Part shown: one piece after another, positions 17,234 to 24,773 of the stretch
Numbering within the stretch: the first letter of the stretch is position 1
Layout of the letters: every line of letters begins with the position of its first letter
Origin: Mycolicibacterium moriokaense
GTDB lineage: Bacteria; Actinomycetota; Actinomycetes; Mycobacteriales; Mycobacteriaceae
Length of the DNA: 64,000 nucleotides
Reading direction: 5' to 3'
NCBI RefSeq assembly: GCF_003347205.1
Contig: NZ_QQBJ01000001.1
Coordinates: 248,001 to 312,000 of the forward strand
The notes under the pieces: model-generated
The model's database searches: none
Seen by the model: the letters and a program-made list of their open reading frames with translations, nothing else
Told to the model about the DNA's origin: nothing
Translations under genes and position numbers: made by a program

Positions 17234-17736
17234 CCGGCCGCAGGCTCTTTCCGAGGTCGTCCGCCAAAAGTGTCGGTGTGTTCTGCGTCGCGGTCGCCGT
17301 GGCCCTGGCCGCCGTCGGAGTCTGGCAGGGCCTGCAGGCCAACCGAGCGCACCGTGCCGATCTGCAGCGGAAGGAGTTTCTGCGGGCCGGCAGGCAGGTG
17401 GCGGTCGATCTCACGACCATCGACTACAACCGCGTCGATGCCGACGTCGCGCGGATCCTCGACGTCACCACCGGCGACTTCCACGACGACTTCGCCAAGC
17501 GAGCCAAGCCTTTCGTCGACGTCGTGAAGTCGTCGCAGTCGACGTCGGTCGGGCAGGTGGTCGAATCGGGTCTGGAGTCGGTGCAGGGTGCTCAGGCCAT
17601 GATGCTGGTTGCGGTGCAGGTGACCACGTCATCGCGCACCGAAGGAGACCAACCCAAGCACGGTTGGCGGCTTCGCATCGGTCTGGTCGACGACGGCGAA
17701 ACGGTCAAGGCATCCGACGTCCAGTTCGTCTCGTGA
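17203..17736 (+). CDS. Mce-associated membrane protein (first)
   Basis: The 177-residue protein has one N-terminal membrane helix (about 22-45) and an extracytoplasmic domain of the type encoded after most mce operons (SnoaL/NTF2-like fold, related to Mas and Mam proteins and VirB8). The residues DLTTIDYNRVDADVARILDVTTGDF are a recognisable Mas signature, read here in two pieces either side of residue 80. These proteins are thought to stabilise Mce complexes. ATG 17203 has GAAGGAG upstream within mceF, giving a 31-base overlap. The 3' end overlaps a GTG that could start the next gene. Confidence 0.85.
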   Translation: MAADAGPAKLAGRRLFPRSSAKSVGVFCVAVAVALAAVGVWQGLQANRAHRADLQRKEFLRAGRQVAVDLTTIDYNRVDADVARILDVTTGDFHDDFAKRAKPFVDVVKSSQSTSVGQVVESGLESVQGAQAMMLVAVQVTTSSRTEGDQPKHGWRLRIGLVDDGETVKASDVQFVS

Positions 17737-17759
17737 TCCCCTCGGCAGAAAGGTCGCCC

Positions 17760-18359
17760 GTGTCCGCGCCAACCGCCATCGCCGCGCAATCCCCGTCCGA
17801 CGACGCCGCGCAGGATACGGCTGCGGCGGAGAAGGTGTCACGGTTGCGGCGGCGGCGCCGGCCGCGAACTCGCTCGATCCTCTACCGCAGAACCGTGATC
17901 TATTGCTTGGCACCGCTTCTGGTGATGGCGCTGGCCGGCGTGGTCGCGGCGTCGAAGTGGTTCGCCGCCGCCGAGGCACTGGACGACCGAGCCGGGCCGA
18001 GTTCGGTCAAGGCGGCGACGGACGCCACTGTCGCCATGCTGTCGTACACGCCGGATACCGCAGAGGCCAAGCTCACCGCCGTGAAGGGTCGGCTGACAGG
18101 CTCGTTCCGGGATTCCTATTCGTCGCTCGTGCACGACGTGGTGATACCTGGCGCCAAGCAGAAGCAGATCGCGTCCGTTGCCACCGTGCCGGCAGCGGCG
18201 TCGATCTCGGCGACCGAAAACCACGCCGTGGTACTGCTTTTCGTCAATCAGGCGGTAACGATGGGGGCGGGCGCGCCGCAGAGCACGATCTCGAGTATCA
18301 GGGTCGGCTTGGACCGGGTGAACGGTCAGTGGCTGATCTCCGACTTCGACCCGGTGTGA
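17760..18359 (+). CDS. Mce-associated membrane protein (second)
   Basis: The 199-residue protein has a basic stretch (RLRRRRRPRTRS) before one membrane helix (VIYCLAPLLVMALAGVVAA). An extracytoplasmic domain follows with ATDATVAMLSYTPDTAEAKL and a closing VNGQWLISDFDPV, both recurrent in Mce-associated proteins. GTG 17760 is chosen because AGAAAGG stands seven bases upstream. GTG 17733, which overlaps the previous stop as GTGA, would add nine residues. It ends the plus-strand run; the next gene is convergent, 12 bp away. Confidence 0.82.
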   Translation: MSAPTAIAAQSPSDDAAQDTAAAEKVSRLRRRRRPRTRSILYRRTVIYCLAPLLVMALAGVVAASKWFAAAEALDDRAGPSSVKAATDATVAMLSYTPDTAEAKLTAVKGRLTGSFRDSYSSLVHDVVIPGAKQKQIASVATVPAAASISATENHAVVLLFVNQAVTMGAGAPQSTISSIRVGLDRVNGQWLISDFDPV

Positions 18360-18371
18360 TGTCGTGCCGCG

Positions 18372-19580
18372 TCACCGCGACGCCTCCCGCGGCAGGCCGA
18401 GAACGTGATCGGCGATGATCCCGCGCTGAATCTCGGCGGTGCCGCCCATGATCGTCGCCGCCCGGGAGTACCACCATGCGGCGCGGGCGGTGTCGACCGC
18501 TGCATCGGCACCGCCCTCGCCGCCGATCAACTCGCCGTGCCGGACGTCCAGGATCAGATCGTGAACCTCGCGCTCGGCCGTGCTGAACAGAAGTTTGTCG
18601 ATACTGCTCTGCGGCCCGATCGGCCTGCGGTGGGCGAGATCGCGGACCGTCTGAGCGGCTCGCGCCTGCGCGGCGGTGACCTCGATGTAGGTGCGGGCGA
18701 ATCGCTCGCGGCCGGCGGCCGAGGTGTCCGGTGAGGACATCGCGGCGCGCAACGAGGACATGTCGGCGAGCAACGACGTGAGCAATGCATAGCCATACAT
18801 GCCGCGCTCGAACTGCATCAGGTACATCGCCACCGTCCACCCGTCGTCGACGTGGCCGACCAGTCGGGTGTCGGGAACCCGCACTTCGTCGAAGAACACC
18901 TCGGCGAGTTCCCGTCGACCACTGGCCAGGGCGATGGGGCGGACCGTGACACCGGGGGCGTCGGCGTCGATCAGCATCATCGTCAGCCCGCGGTGGCGGC
19001 TCGCCGTCGTCCCCGTGCGCACCAGCGCGAGCAGGCGGGTCGCGGTGGCCCCCTGGCTGGTCCAGATCTTCTGACCGGTCACCACGAAGTCGCCGTCGCC
19101 GGAGTGCACCGCGCGGGTGCGCAAGGCCGCCAGGTCGCTACCGGCATCCGGCTCGGAAAAGCACTGGCCCCACCACTCTTCGCCGCGCAGGTAGCAAGGC
19201 AGGTAGCGGGCGGCCAACCGGGGCGCGAATCTCAGCAGGGCGGGGCCGAGGGTCTCGAGTGTCCAGTGCTGGGCGGGTACGGCCGAACCGGCCCGACCGA
19301 GTTCCTCGTAGTACACCGCGCGGTGGATCTCGGTGCCGCCGCGCCCACCCGCGGACTCGGGCCAGCCGAGCCGATTCCAGCCGTCGCGGTGCAACTGCGC
19401 CATGATCGCCGCATCGTGTGCCATCGCGGCTTCGGTAGTGTTCAACGCCGCTGCGCGCCAGTGCTGCCCGGCTTCGACGCGCTCCAGATACTGGCGGAAG
19501 TCGCGGCGGTAGGCCGCGATGTCGTCGGCGTAGCCGGTTTGGTCGGCGTCACCGGCGACTACTGAGGTCGGCATCGGCAT
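18372..19580 (-). CDS. Acyl-CoA dehydrogenase (FadE)
   Basis: The 402-residue protein shows the acyl-CoA dehydrogenase fold: WGQCFSEPDAGSDLAALRTRA, then FVVTGQKIWTSQGA (FAD and substrate contacts), and the C-terminal IMGGTAEIQRGIIADHVLG. The Glu just before GT in the MCAD-type catalytic motif (YEGT) is replaced by Gly, as in the mycobacterial steroid side-chain FadE family, where the base lies elsewhere. Those enzymes work as alpha2beta2 heterotetramers of a full-length and a shorter subunit; the short one at 22894-23886 is a candidate partner. The start is ATG 19580 or the in-frame ATG 19574. It is transcribed divergently from kstD across 128 bp. Confidence 0.87.
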   Translation of the reverse strand: MPMPTSVVAGDADQTGYADDIAAYRRDFRQYLERVEAGQHWRAAALNTTEAAMAHDAAIMAQLHRDGWNRLGWPESAGGRGGTEIHRAVYYEELGRAGSAVPAQHWTLETLGPALLRFAPRLAARYLPCYLRGEEWWGQCFSEPDAGSDLAALRTRAVHSGDGDFVVTGQKIWTSQGATATRLLALVRTGTTASRHRGLTMMLIDADAPGVTVRPIALASGRRELAEVFFDEVRVPDTRLVGHVDDGWTVAMYLMQFERGMYGYALLTSLLADMSSLRAAMSSPDTSAAGRERFARTYIEVTAAQARAAQTVRDLAHRRPIGPQSSIDKLLFSTAEREVHDLILDVRHGELIGGEGGADAAVDTARAAWWYSRAATIMGGTAEIQRGIIADHVLGLPREASR

Positions 19581-19708
19581 AGCACGACGAAATCATGGCC
19601 GGACAGGGAGCCAAAATGCCTTACCGCTGAGCGGGCACTTCCTTGTCGGTGGTCCGCCCCCGAACAAAACTGGGCCCCAGACGCTGTGTGACAAGGAGGA
19701 CGCCGAGG

Positions 19709-21259
19709 GTGCACTGGGACGAGGAATGCGATGTGTTGGTGGTCGGTTCGGGCGCCGGAGGTCTCGTCGGCGCCTACACCGCGGGTCGTCAGGGACTGTC
19801 CGGGATCCTTCTCGAAGCGACGGACAAGTACGGCGGCACCACCGCCTATTCGGGCGGCGGCATGTGGTTTCCGGTCAATCCGGTACTGACCCGCTCGGGC
19901 GTCGACGACACGATCGAGGATGCGCTCGAGTACTACACCACCGTGGTCGGAGACTCGACACCGCGCGAACTGCAGGAGGCGTTCGTGCGCACCGGAGCGC
20001 CGTTGGTCGAATATCTCGAGGCCGACGAACGGCTCCGGTTCGAGCCGTACCCGTGGCCCGACTATTTCGGGAAGGCGCCCAAGGCCAGCCTCGCCGGACA
20101 GCGGCACATCGCACCGGAACCGCTGGCGGTCGCCGATGCACCGGAACTTCGCGACGTCGTGCGCGGGCCACTGGACACCGACCGCCTCGGCACCGCGCCG
20201 CCGGACGACTTCTACGTAGGCGGGCGCGCACTGGTCGCGCGACTTGTCACCGCGATCCGGCAATACCCGAACGTGGAAACGCGACTCGGCACGTCTCTCA
20301 CCGAACTGATTCTGCAGAACGGCGCAGTGGTGGGCGCGATGGCCAAGGGCGACGCGCACGGCGGCCGCCCGTACTCGATCCGGGCCAGGGCCGGTGTTCT
20401 GCTCGCGGCCGGCGGCTTCGAGAACAGCCAGGAATTACGAGCCAAGTACGGCGTTCCCGGTTCTGCCCGCGATGCGATGGGCCCGGGCTCCAACCTTGGC
20501 GAGGCACTGCAGGCGGGAATCGCGGTCGGCGCCGACACCGCCCTGATGGACCAGGGGTGGTGGGCGCCCGGCATGACGCACCCCGACGGCCGATCGGCGT
20601 TCGCGCTGTGGTTCACCGGGGGAATCTTCGTCGACCAGAACGGCAACCGGTTCGTCAACGAGTCGCAACCCTACGACCGGCTCGGCCGCACCGTGATCGC
20701 CGGCATCGAAAGCGGTTCGCTCACCCTGCCGTACTGGATGATCTACGACGACAGGGAAGGCGCCAAGCCGCCCGTCACGCTGACCAACGTCTCGATGGTC
20801 GAATCGGAGAAGTACGAGGCGAAAGGGTTGTGGCACACCGCGGACACGCTGGACGAACTGGCCACCCTGATCGGTGTGCCCCCTGCCAATCTGGTGGCCA
20901 CGGTGGCCAAGTTCAACGCGTTCGCCGCGACCGGTGTGGACGAGGACTTCGGCCGCGGCGAGGAAGCCTACGATCGCGCTGTCGCCGAGGGTGGGTCGCC
21001 GATGTTCGCGCTCGACAAGCCGCCCTACCACGCGGCGGCCTTCGGTCTGTCGGACCTCGGCACCAAGGGCGGCCTGCGCACCGACGCGAACGCCCGCGTC
21101 CTCGACACATCCGGCGAGGTCATCGGCGGACTGTACGCTGCGGGCAACACGATGGCCGCGCCGAGCGGCAACGTCTATCCCGGCGGCGGCCACCCGATCG
21201 GCACCTCCATGATCTTCAGCTACCTGGCGGTGCGCGACATGCTGGCCAAAGCCGGCTGA
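19709..21259 (+). CDS. kstD: 3-ketosteroid Delta1-dehydrogenase
   Basis: This FAD enzyme of 516 residues begins with the dinucleotide motif DVLVVGSGAGG, then KYGGTTAYSGGGMWFP. At the C terminus it has NVYPGGGHPIGTS with Tyr490 and Gly494, which correspond to the catalytic Tyr487 and backbone Gly491 of Rhodococcus KstD1. KstD puts the C1-C2 double bond into ring A of 3-ketosteroids; together with KshA activity it triggers B-ring opening. GTG 19709 has a perfect AAGGAGGA eight bases upstream. The frame is open for 22 more codons, but those read as non-coding. Other KstD paralogues act on different steroids, so the exact substrate is open. Confidence 0.9.
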   Translation: MHWDEECDVLVVGSGAGGLVGAYTAGRQGLSGILLEATDKYGGTTAYSGGGMWFPVNPVLTRSGVDDTIEDALEYYTTVVGDSTPRELQEAFVRTGAPLVEYLEADERLRFEPYPWPDYFGKAPKASLAGQRHIAPEPLAVADAPELRDVVRGPLDTDRLGTAPPDDFYVGGRALVARLVTAIRQYPNVETRLGTSLTELILQNGAVVGAMAKGDAHGGRPYSIRARAGVLLAAGGFENSQELRAKYGVPGSARDAMGPGSNLGEALQAGIAVGADTALMDQGWWAPGMTHPDGRSAFALWFTGGIFVDQNGNRFVNESQPYDRLGRTVIAGIESGSLTLPYWMIYDDREGAKPPVTLTNVSMVESEKYEAKGLWHTADTLDELATLIGVPPANLVATVAKFNAFAATGVDEDFGRGEEAYDRAVAEGGSPMFALDKPPYHAAAFGLSDLGTKGGLRTDANARVLDTSGEVIGGLYAAGNTMAAPSGNVYPGGGHPIGTSMIFSYLAVRDMLAKAG

Positions 21260-21280
21260 ATCGCCTGGGCGCCAACGGAC

Positions 21281-22897
21281 ATGGCTGGTCAAGAACGCGA
21301 TTACGACGTAGTGGTCGTCGGCTTCGGCATGGCGGGAGCCTGCGCGGCCATCGCGGCCGCCGAAAGCGGCGCGTCGGTGTTGGTCATCGATCGGGCACTC
21401 GGCGGCGGCGCATCCGCATTGTCCGGGGGCGTGGTCTACGCCGGCGGCGGCACGCCGTATCAACGCGAAGCGGGTTTCGACGACACACCCGAGAACATGT
21501 TCGACTACCTCCGTCAGGAAATCGAGGGCGTCGTCGACGACGAGACGCTGCGTCGATTCTGCGACGATAGCGCCGCGCAGATCGGGTGGCTGGAGAGGCA
21601 CGGGGCCAGATTCGCCGGATCGCTGTGCGATTACAAGACGTCCTACCCGACCGACAGGCACTATCTGTACTTCTCGGGCAACGAGAACGCCTATCCGTTC
21701 AATCTCGGCGCCCGCCCCGCACCTCGAGGGCACCGGCAGGTGGCCAAGGGGATGAGCTCGGGCCGAGTGTTGTGGGAGGCGCTGCGCGACGCCGCCCTCG
21801 CCGCCGGCGTCACATTTCTGCCACTGACACGCGCGGAGAGTCTGGTCCTCGCCGAGGACGGCGAGATAGCCGGAATCAGTTGTCGCACCATGCCTGACGA
21901 CGGCTCATCGCGGTGGCGGCGCTGCCGCAGGGCCACCGCTCGCGGGACGAAGCTGATCAACTGGGTGCCGCCGGTCGGAAAGTACTTCGGTCGGCGAGCG
22001 CGCCGGATCTGGGATCACGCGGCCACGGCCCGCACCGTCAATGCATCGGCGGTGGTGCTGACAGCGGGCGGATTCATCTTCGACCGCGACATGGTGCGCA
22101 GGCACGCACCTGCGCACCTCCTGGTGTCGCCGCTGGGTACCGAAGGCGATGACGGGTCCGGCATCCGACTCGGCTGCAGCGCAGGCGGTGTCACCGCCCA
22201 CCTGGACCGCGTCACGGCGTGGCGCTTCATCTCGCCGCCATCAGCGATGATCGACGGCATCTCCGTCGGTGCTTGCGGCACGCGCATCGCCAACGAGGAC
22301 CTGTACGGCGCCACGCACGCCGGCCGGATGATCGAGGGCTTCGACGGCAAGGGCTTCCTGATCCTCGACACCGCGATGTGGAAGCGCGCCCGATCTCAAT
22401 ACCTCTCGCAGACCCAACTTTTCCAGCGCGCCATGATGGCACCGGCCTTCACGGTCGCGCATCGCAAGGCTCGTACGCTGACCGAACTGGCCACAAAGCT
22501 CGGCGTGTCGGCGGCCGGTCTGGAGGCCAGCGTGGATGCCTACAACACCGCGATCAGGAGCGGCGACGAAGACCCGTGCCACAAGGCCGGAGTAGTACGC
22601 GCACCCATCGAACGGCCGCCGTTCTACGGGGTCGACATCTCCCTGAAGTCGTCGCCGTTCGACTTCGTGCCCGGTCTGACCCTGGGTGGTCTGGTCGTCG
22701 ACCCGCACTCCGGTCAAGTGCGCAGAGCCGACGGGACCTGTGTCACAGGCCTTTACGCAGCGGGGCGCACGGCCGTCGGCGTGTGTTCCAACTCCTACGT
22801 CAGCGGCCTGTCGCTCGCGGACTGCGTCTTCTCCGGGCGGCGTGCGGGCGAGCACGCGGCGCTGCAGCGGACCGGCACCGCTCCGCGCCCGGGATGA
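21281..22897 (+). CDS. FAD-dependent steroid dehydrogenase, 3-ketosteroid Delta4-(5alpha)-dehydrogenase type
   Basis: The 538-residue protein is related to KstD but distinct. It has the N-terminal DVVVVGFGMAGACAAIAAAE, then GGASALSGGVVYAGGGT. The C-terminal active-site segment is CSNSYVSGLSLADCVFSGR instead of the KstD YPGGG. Tyr506-Val507-Ser508 match the Tyr466/Ser468 pair described for Rhodococcus jostii Delta4-(5alpha)-KstD. That enzyme oxidises 5alpha-reduced 3-ketosteroids to Delta4 compounds, feeding them into the KstD/KshA route. ATG 21281 lies 21 bp after the kstD stop. The last codons overlap the next gene as ATGA. A fumarate-reductase-like enzyme on another substrate cannot be excluded. 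Confidence 0.8.
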   Translation: MAGQERDYDVVVVGFGMAGACAAIAAAESGASVLVIDRALGGGASALSGGVVYAGGGTPYQREAGFDDTPENMFDYLRQEIEGVVDDETLRRFCDDSAAQIGWLERHGARFAGSLCDYKTSYPTDRHYLYFSGNENAYPFNLGARPAPRGHRQVAKGMSSGRVLWEALRDAALAAGVTFLPLTRAESLVLAEDGEIAGISCRTMPDDGSSRWRRCRRATARGTKLINWVPPVGKYFGRRARRIWDHAATARTVNASAVVLTAGGFIFDRDMVRRHAPAHLLVSPLGTEGDDGSGIRLGCSAGGVTAHLDRVTAWRFISPPSAMIDGISVGACGTRIANEDLYGATHAGRMIEGFDGKGFLILDTAMWKRARSQYLSQTQLFQRAMMAPAFTVAHRKARTLTELATKLGVSAAGLEASVDAYNTAIRSGDEDPCHKAGVVRAPIERPPFYGVDISLKSSPFDFVPGLTLGGLVVDPHSGQVRRADGTCVTGLYAAGRTAVGVCSNSYVSGLSLADCVFSGRRAGEHAALQRTGTAPRPG

Positions 22898-23886
22898 GCG
22901 CTGACGAACGGTCGGTCGACGACTCGTGGAACATGGTCGAGGAGTCCATATTTCACGTTCTCGGATCGGCCGCCGAGGAGGACAGCGGCGGGCACGTGCG
23001 GCTCGGCTCCCGGCTGGCCGAGCTGGGCTGGACCGACATCGAATCCGAATATCGGTTCGAGGCGGCCGAACTGCTGTTCCGTGCCCGGGCGCGCACCCTC
23101 ATTCACAGCGACTGCCTGGACCGCCTCATGATCGCCGAACTGTCGCCCGTTCTCGGCGGCGCCGCCGACGCGGTGGTGTTGCCCGGCATCGCGACGGCAG
23201 GTCGGCCGCCTGTCGGCACCGAGGTCAGCGGCATCGTGGTCGGGCCGCCGCGCGGACGGCTGGTATTCGCGACCGCGCGGCCGGACGGCACGGTGCATAT
23301 CGGCGTGGTGGACGCGGCGAGCCTGAACTGCCAACCGATGAACACATTCGACGCGACCTGCCAATGGACGGACGTCAGCGGCGTTGCGCCAGGGCCGCTC
23401 ACGGACGCGTCTCCGCACTGGACCAACGCTGTGGCGGTCGCGCGCTGCGCGCTCGGCACGGAACTCGTCGAACTCGGCACCGCCGCAATCGACCTCGCCG
23501 TCGACCATGTGAGCAGACGCACCCAATTCGGCAGCCCGATCGGCACCTTTCAGTCGCCAAGGCACACGCTGGCGCAGGCGCACGCGTGCCTCGAGGGGGC
23601 CCGCGCACTGGTCGATGCGGCCCGGCGCGACGGCGGCGAGCTTTCCGCGCTGATCGGCAAAGCCGCCGCGGGCAGGGCGCACCGATCGGCCGCCGATGCG
23701 GCGATGCAGGTGTGCGGCGCCATCGGCTTGACGATCGAGCACGACCTACACCGATACGTCGCACGCGGAATGCAACTCGACGCGTTGCTCGGGTCGTACC
23801 GTCAACTCGAGGCCGTGCTGGCCGACCGCCTGCTGCAGCCCGCCGCATCGGACGCACCGCTACCGCGGGTCATCGCCTGCGGCTGA
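22894..23886 (+). CDS. Acyl-CoA dehydrogenase-like protein, short subunit type
   Basis: The protein has 330 residues, clearly shorter than standard acyl-CoA dehydrogenases (about 380). The C-terminal four-helix domain is recognisable (HVSRRTQFGSPIGTFQSPRHTLAQAHACL, read in two parts, and VCGAIGLTIEHDLHRYV). The N-terminal flavin contacts are weak, and the GGT(N/A)E motif is replaced by LLGSYRQLE. This is the pattern of the accessory subunit of FadE heterotetramers such as ChsE, where only one subunit type is fully catalytic. ATG 22894 overlaps the preceding stop as ATGA, so it is coupled to the flavoprotein gene. Its partner may be the FadE at 18372-19580. Confidence 0.8.
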   Translation: MSADERSVDDSWNMVEESIFHVLGSAAEEDSGGHVRLGSRLAELGWTDIESEYRFEAAELLFRARARTLIHSDCLDRLMIAELSPVLGGAADAVVLPGIATAGRPPVGTEVSGIVVGPPRGRLVFATARPDGTVHIGVVDAASLNCQPMNTFDATCQWTDVSGVAPGPLTDASPHWTNAVAVARCALGTELVELGTAAIDLAVDHVSRRTQFGSPIGTFQSPRHTLAQAHACLEGARALVDAARRDGGELSALIGKAAAGRAHRSAADAAMQVCGAIGLTIEHDLHRYVARGMQLDALLGSYRQLEAVLADRLLQPAASDAPLPRVIACG

Positions 23887-23931
23887 ACGGCGCGCTCACG
23901 TGCGATCCGGCCGTCCGACGACCACCTGTAA

Positions 23932-24004
23932 TATCGATAGACATATCACTGATTGGCTGTGCCGATAGCAGCTCCGGTGACAGCTTCGAGAACAGCTTCG
24001 AGAA
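23932..24004 (+). promoter_or_regulatory. Leader of the GntR gene: palindrome and tandem repeat
   Basis: The region holds a perfect palindrome TATCGATA (23932-23939) in a short AT-rich stretch. It is followed by two exact head-to-tail copies of CAGCTTCGAGAA (23981-23992 and 23993-24004), ending just before the AGAAGGGA ribosome site. Each repeat contains TTCGAGAA. These may be binding sites for the regulator itself. No promoter boxes can be called with confidence. Confidence 0.35.
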
Positions 24005-24018
24005 CAGAAGGGACACGG

Positions 24019-24759
24019 ATGGAGGTCACGCCCCTTCGCACGCCCAAGATGTCGGGCCGGGTCGCCGATGTGCTGCGAAAGATGTTCATTCGCGGGGAGA
24101 TAGCCGAAGGCGCCATGCTGCCGCCCGAATCGGAACTGCTGCAACAGTTCGGGGTGTCACGTCCGACGCTGCGGGAAGCGCTTCGGGTGCTCGAGTCGCA
24201 GTCGCTGATCGAAATGCGGCGAGGTGTCCGCGGCGGCGCGCGGGTGACTCGCCCCACCCGCCAGACACTGGCCGACTACGCGGGCCTGATCATGCAGTAC
24301 GAGGGCGTCACCCTCAAGGATGTCTACGACGCCCGCGCGGTGCTGGAGACACCGATGGTGGCCGCGCTGGCGAAAGAGCGCGACCCGAAGGCGATCGCCG
24401 AGCTCGAGGAGGTCGTCGCCCGCGAACGCGCCGGGAAAACCGGCGACGAGGGCTTCAGCGCGCAAACCGACTTCCACGCCGCCATCGCGCGGTTGTCGGG
24501 GAACCGCACACTGCAGATCATCAGCGAGATGCTGCACCACATCGTCGAGAAGGCGAACCGGTCCATGCAGCCGACCGAGGGTGCCCGCGCAGACCGGGCG
24601 CTGCGCCGAAGCGTCAAGACCCACGCGATGGTGCTCGACTTGATCAAGGCGGGCGACGCCGACGGCGCCGCGGCCCTGTGGAACCGCCACCTCGTGAAGG
24701 CCGAGGAATATCTTCTCACCGGCTCCACGCTGAGCACGGTGCTCGATCTCCTCGACTGA
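24019..24759 (+). CDS. GntR-family regulator, FadR/FCD subfamily
   Basis: The 246-residue protein has an N-terminal winged helix (residues about 12-80; MLPPESELLQQFGVSRPTLR and EALRVLESQSLIEMRRG are standard GntR). An all-helical FCD ligand domain follows (about 95-235), with TDFHAAIARLSGNRTL and a later His in RRSVKTHAMVLDLI that usually bind a metal. FadR-type regulators respond to acyl-CoA or organic acids, so this is the best candidate for control of the surrounding fadE/kstD genes. ATG 24019 follows AGAAGGGA at good spacing; a longer frame from TTG 23953 would begin inside the tandem repeat and is unlikely. It ends 14 bp from the convergent thiolase gene. Confidence 0.88.
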   Translation: MEVTPLRTPKMSGRVADVLRKMFIRGEIAEGAMLPPESELLQQFGVSRPTLREALRVLESQSLIEMRRGVRGGARVTRPTRQTLADYAGLIMQYEGVTLKDVYDARAVLETPMVAALAKERDPKAIAELEEVVARERAGKTGDEGFSAQTDFHAAIARLSGNRTLQIISEMLHHIVEKANRSMQPTEGARADRALRRSVKTHAMVLDLIKAGDADGAAALWNRHLVKAEEYLLTGSTLSTVLDLLD

Positions 24760-24773
24760 CACCGAAGCTCTAG

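Noticed and set aside
23953-24018. Longer GntR start at TTG 23953
   Set aside because: It would translate the tandem repeat and lacks a ribosome site; ATG 24019 has AGAAGGGA at good spacing and gives the normal family N terminus.
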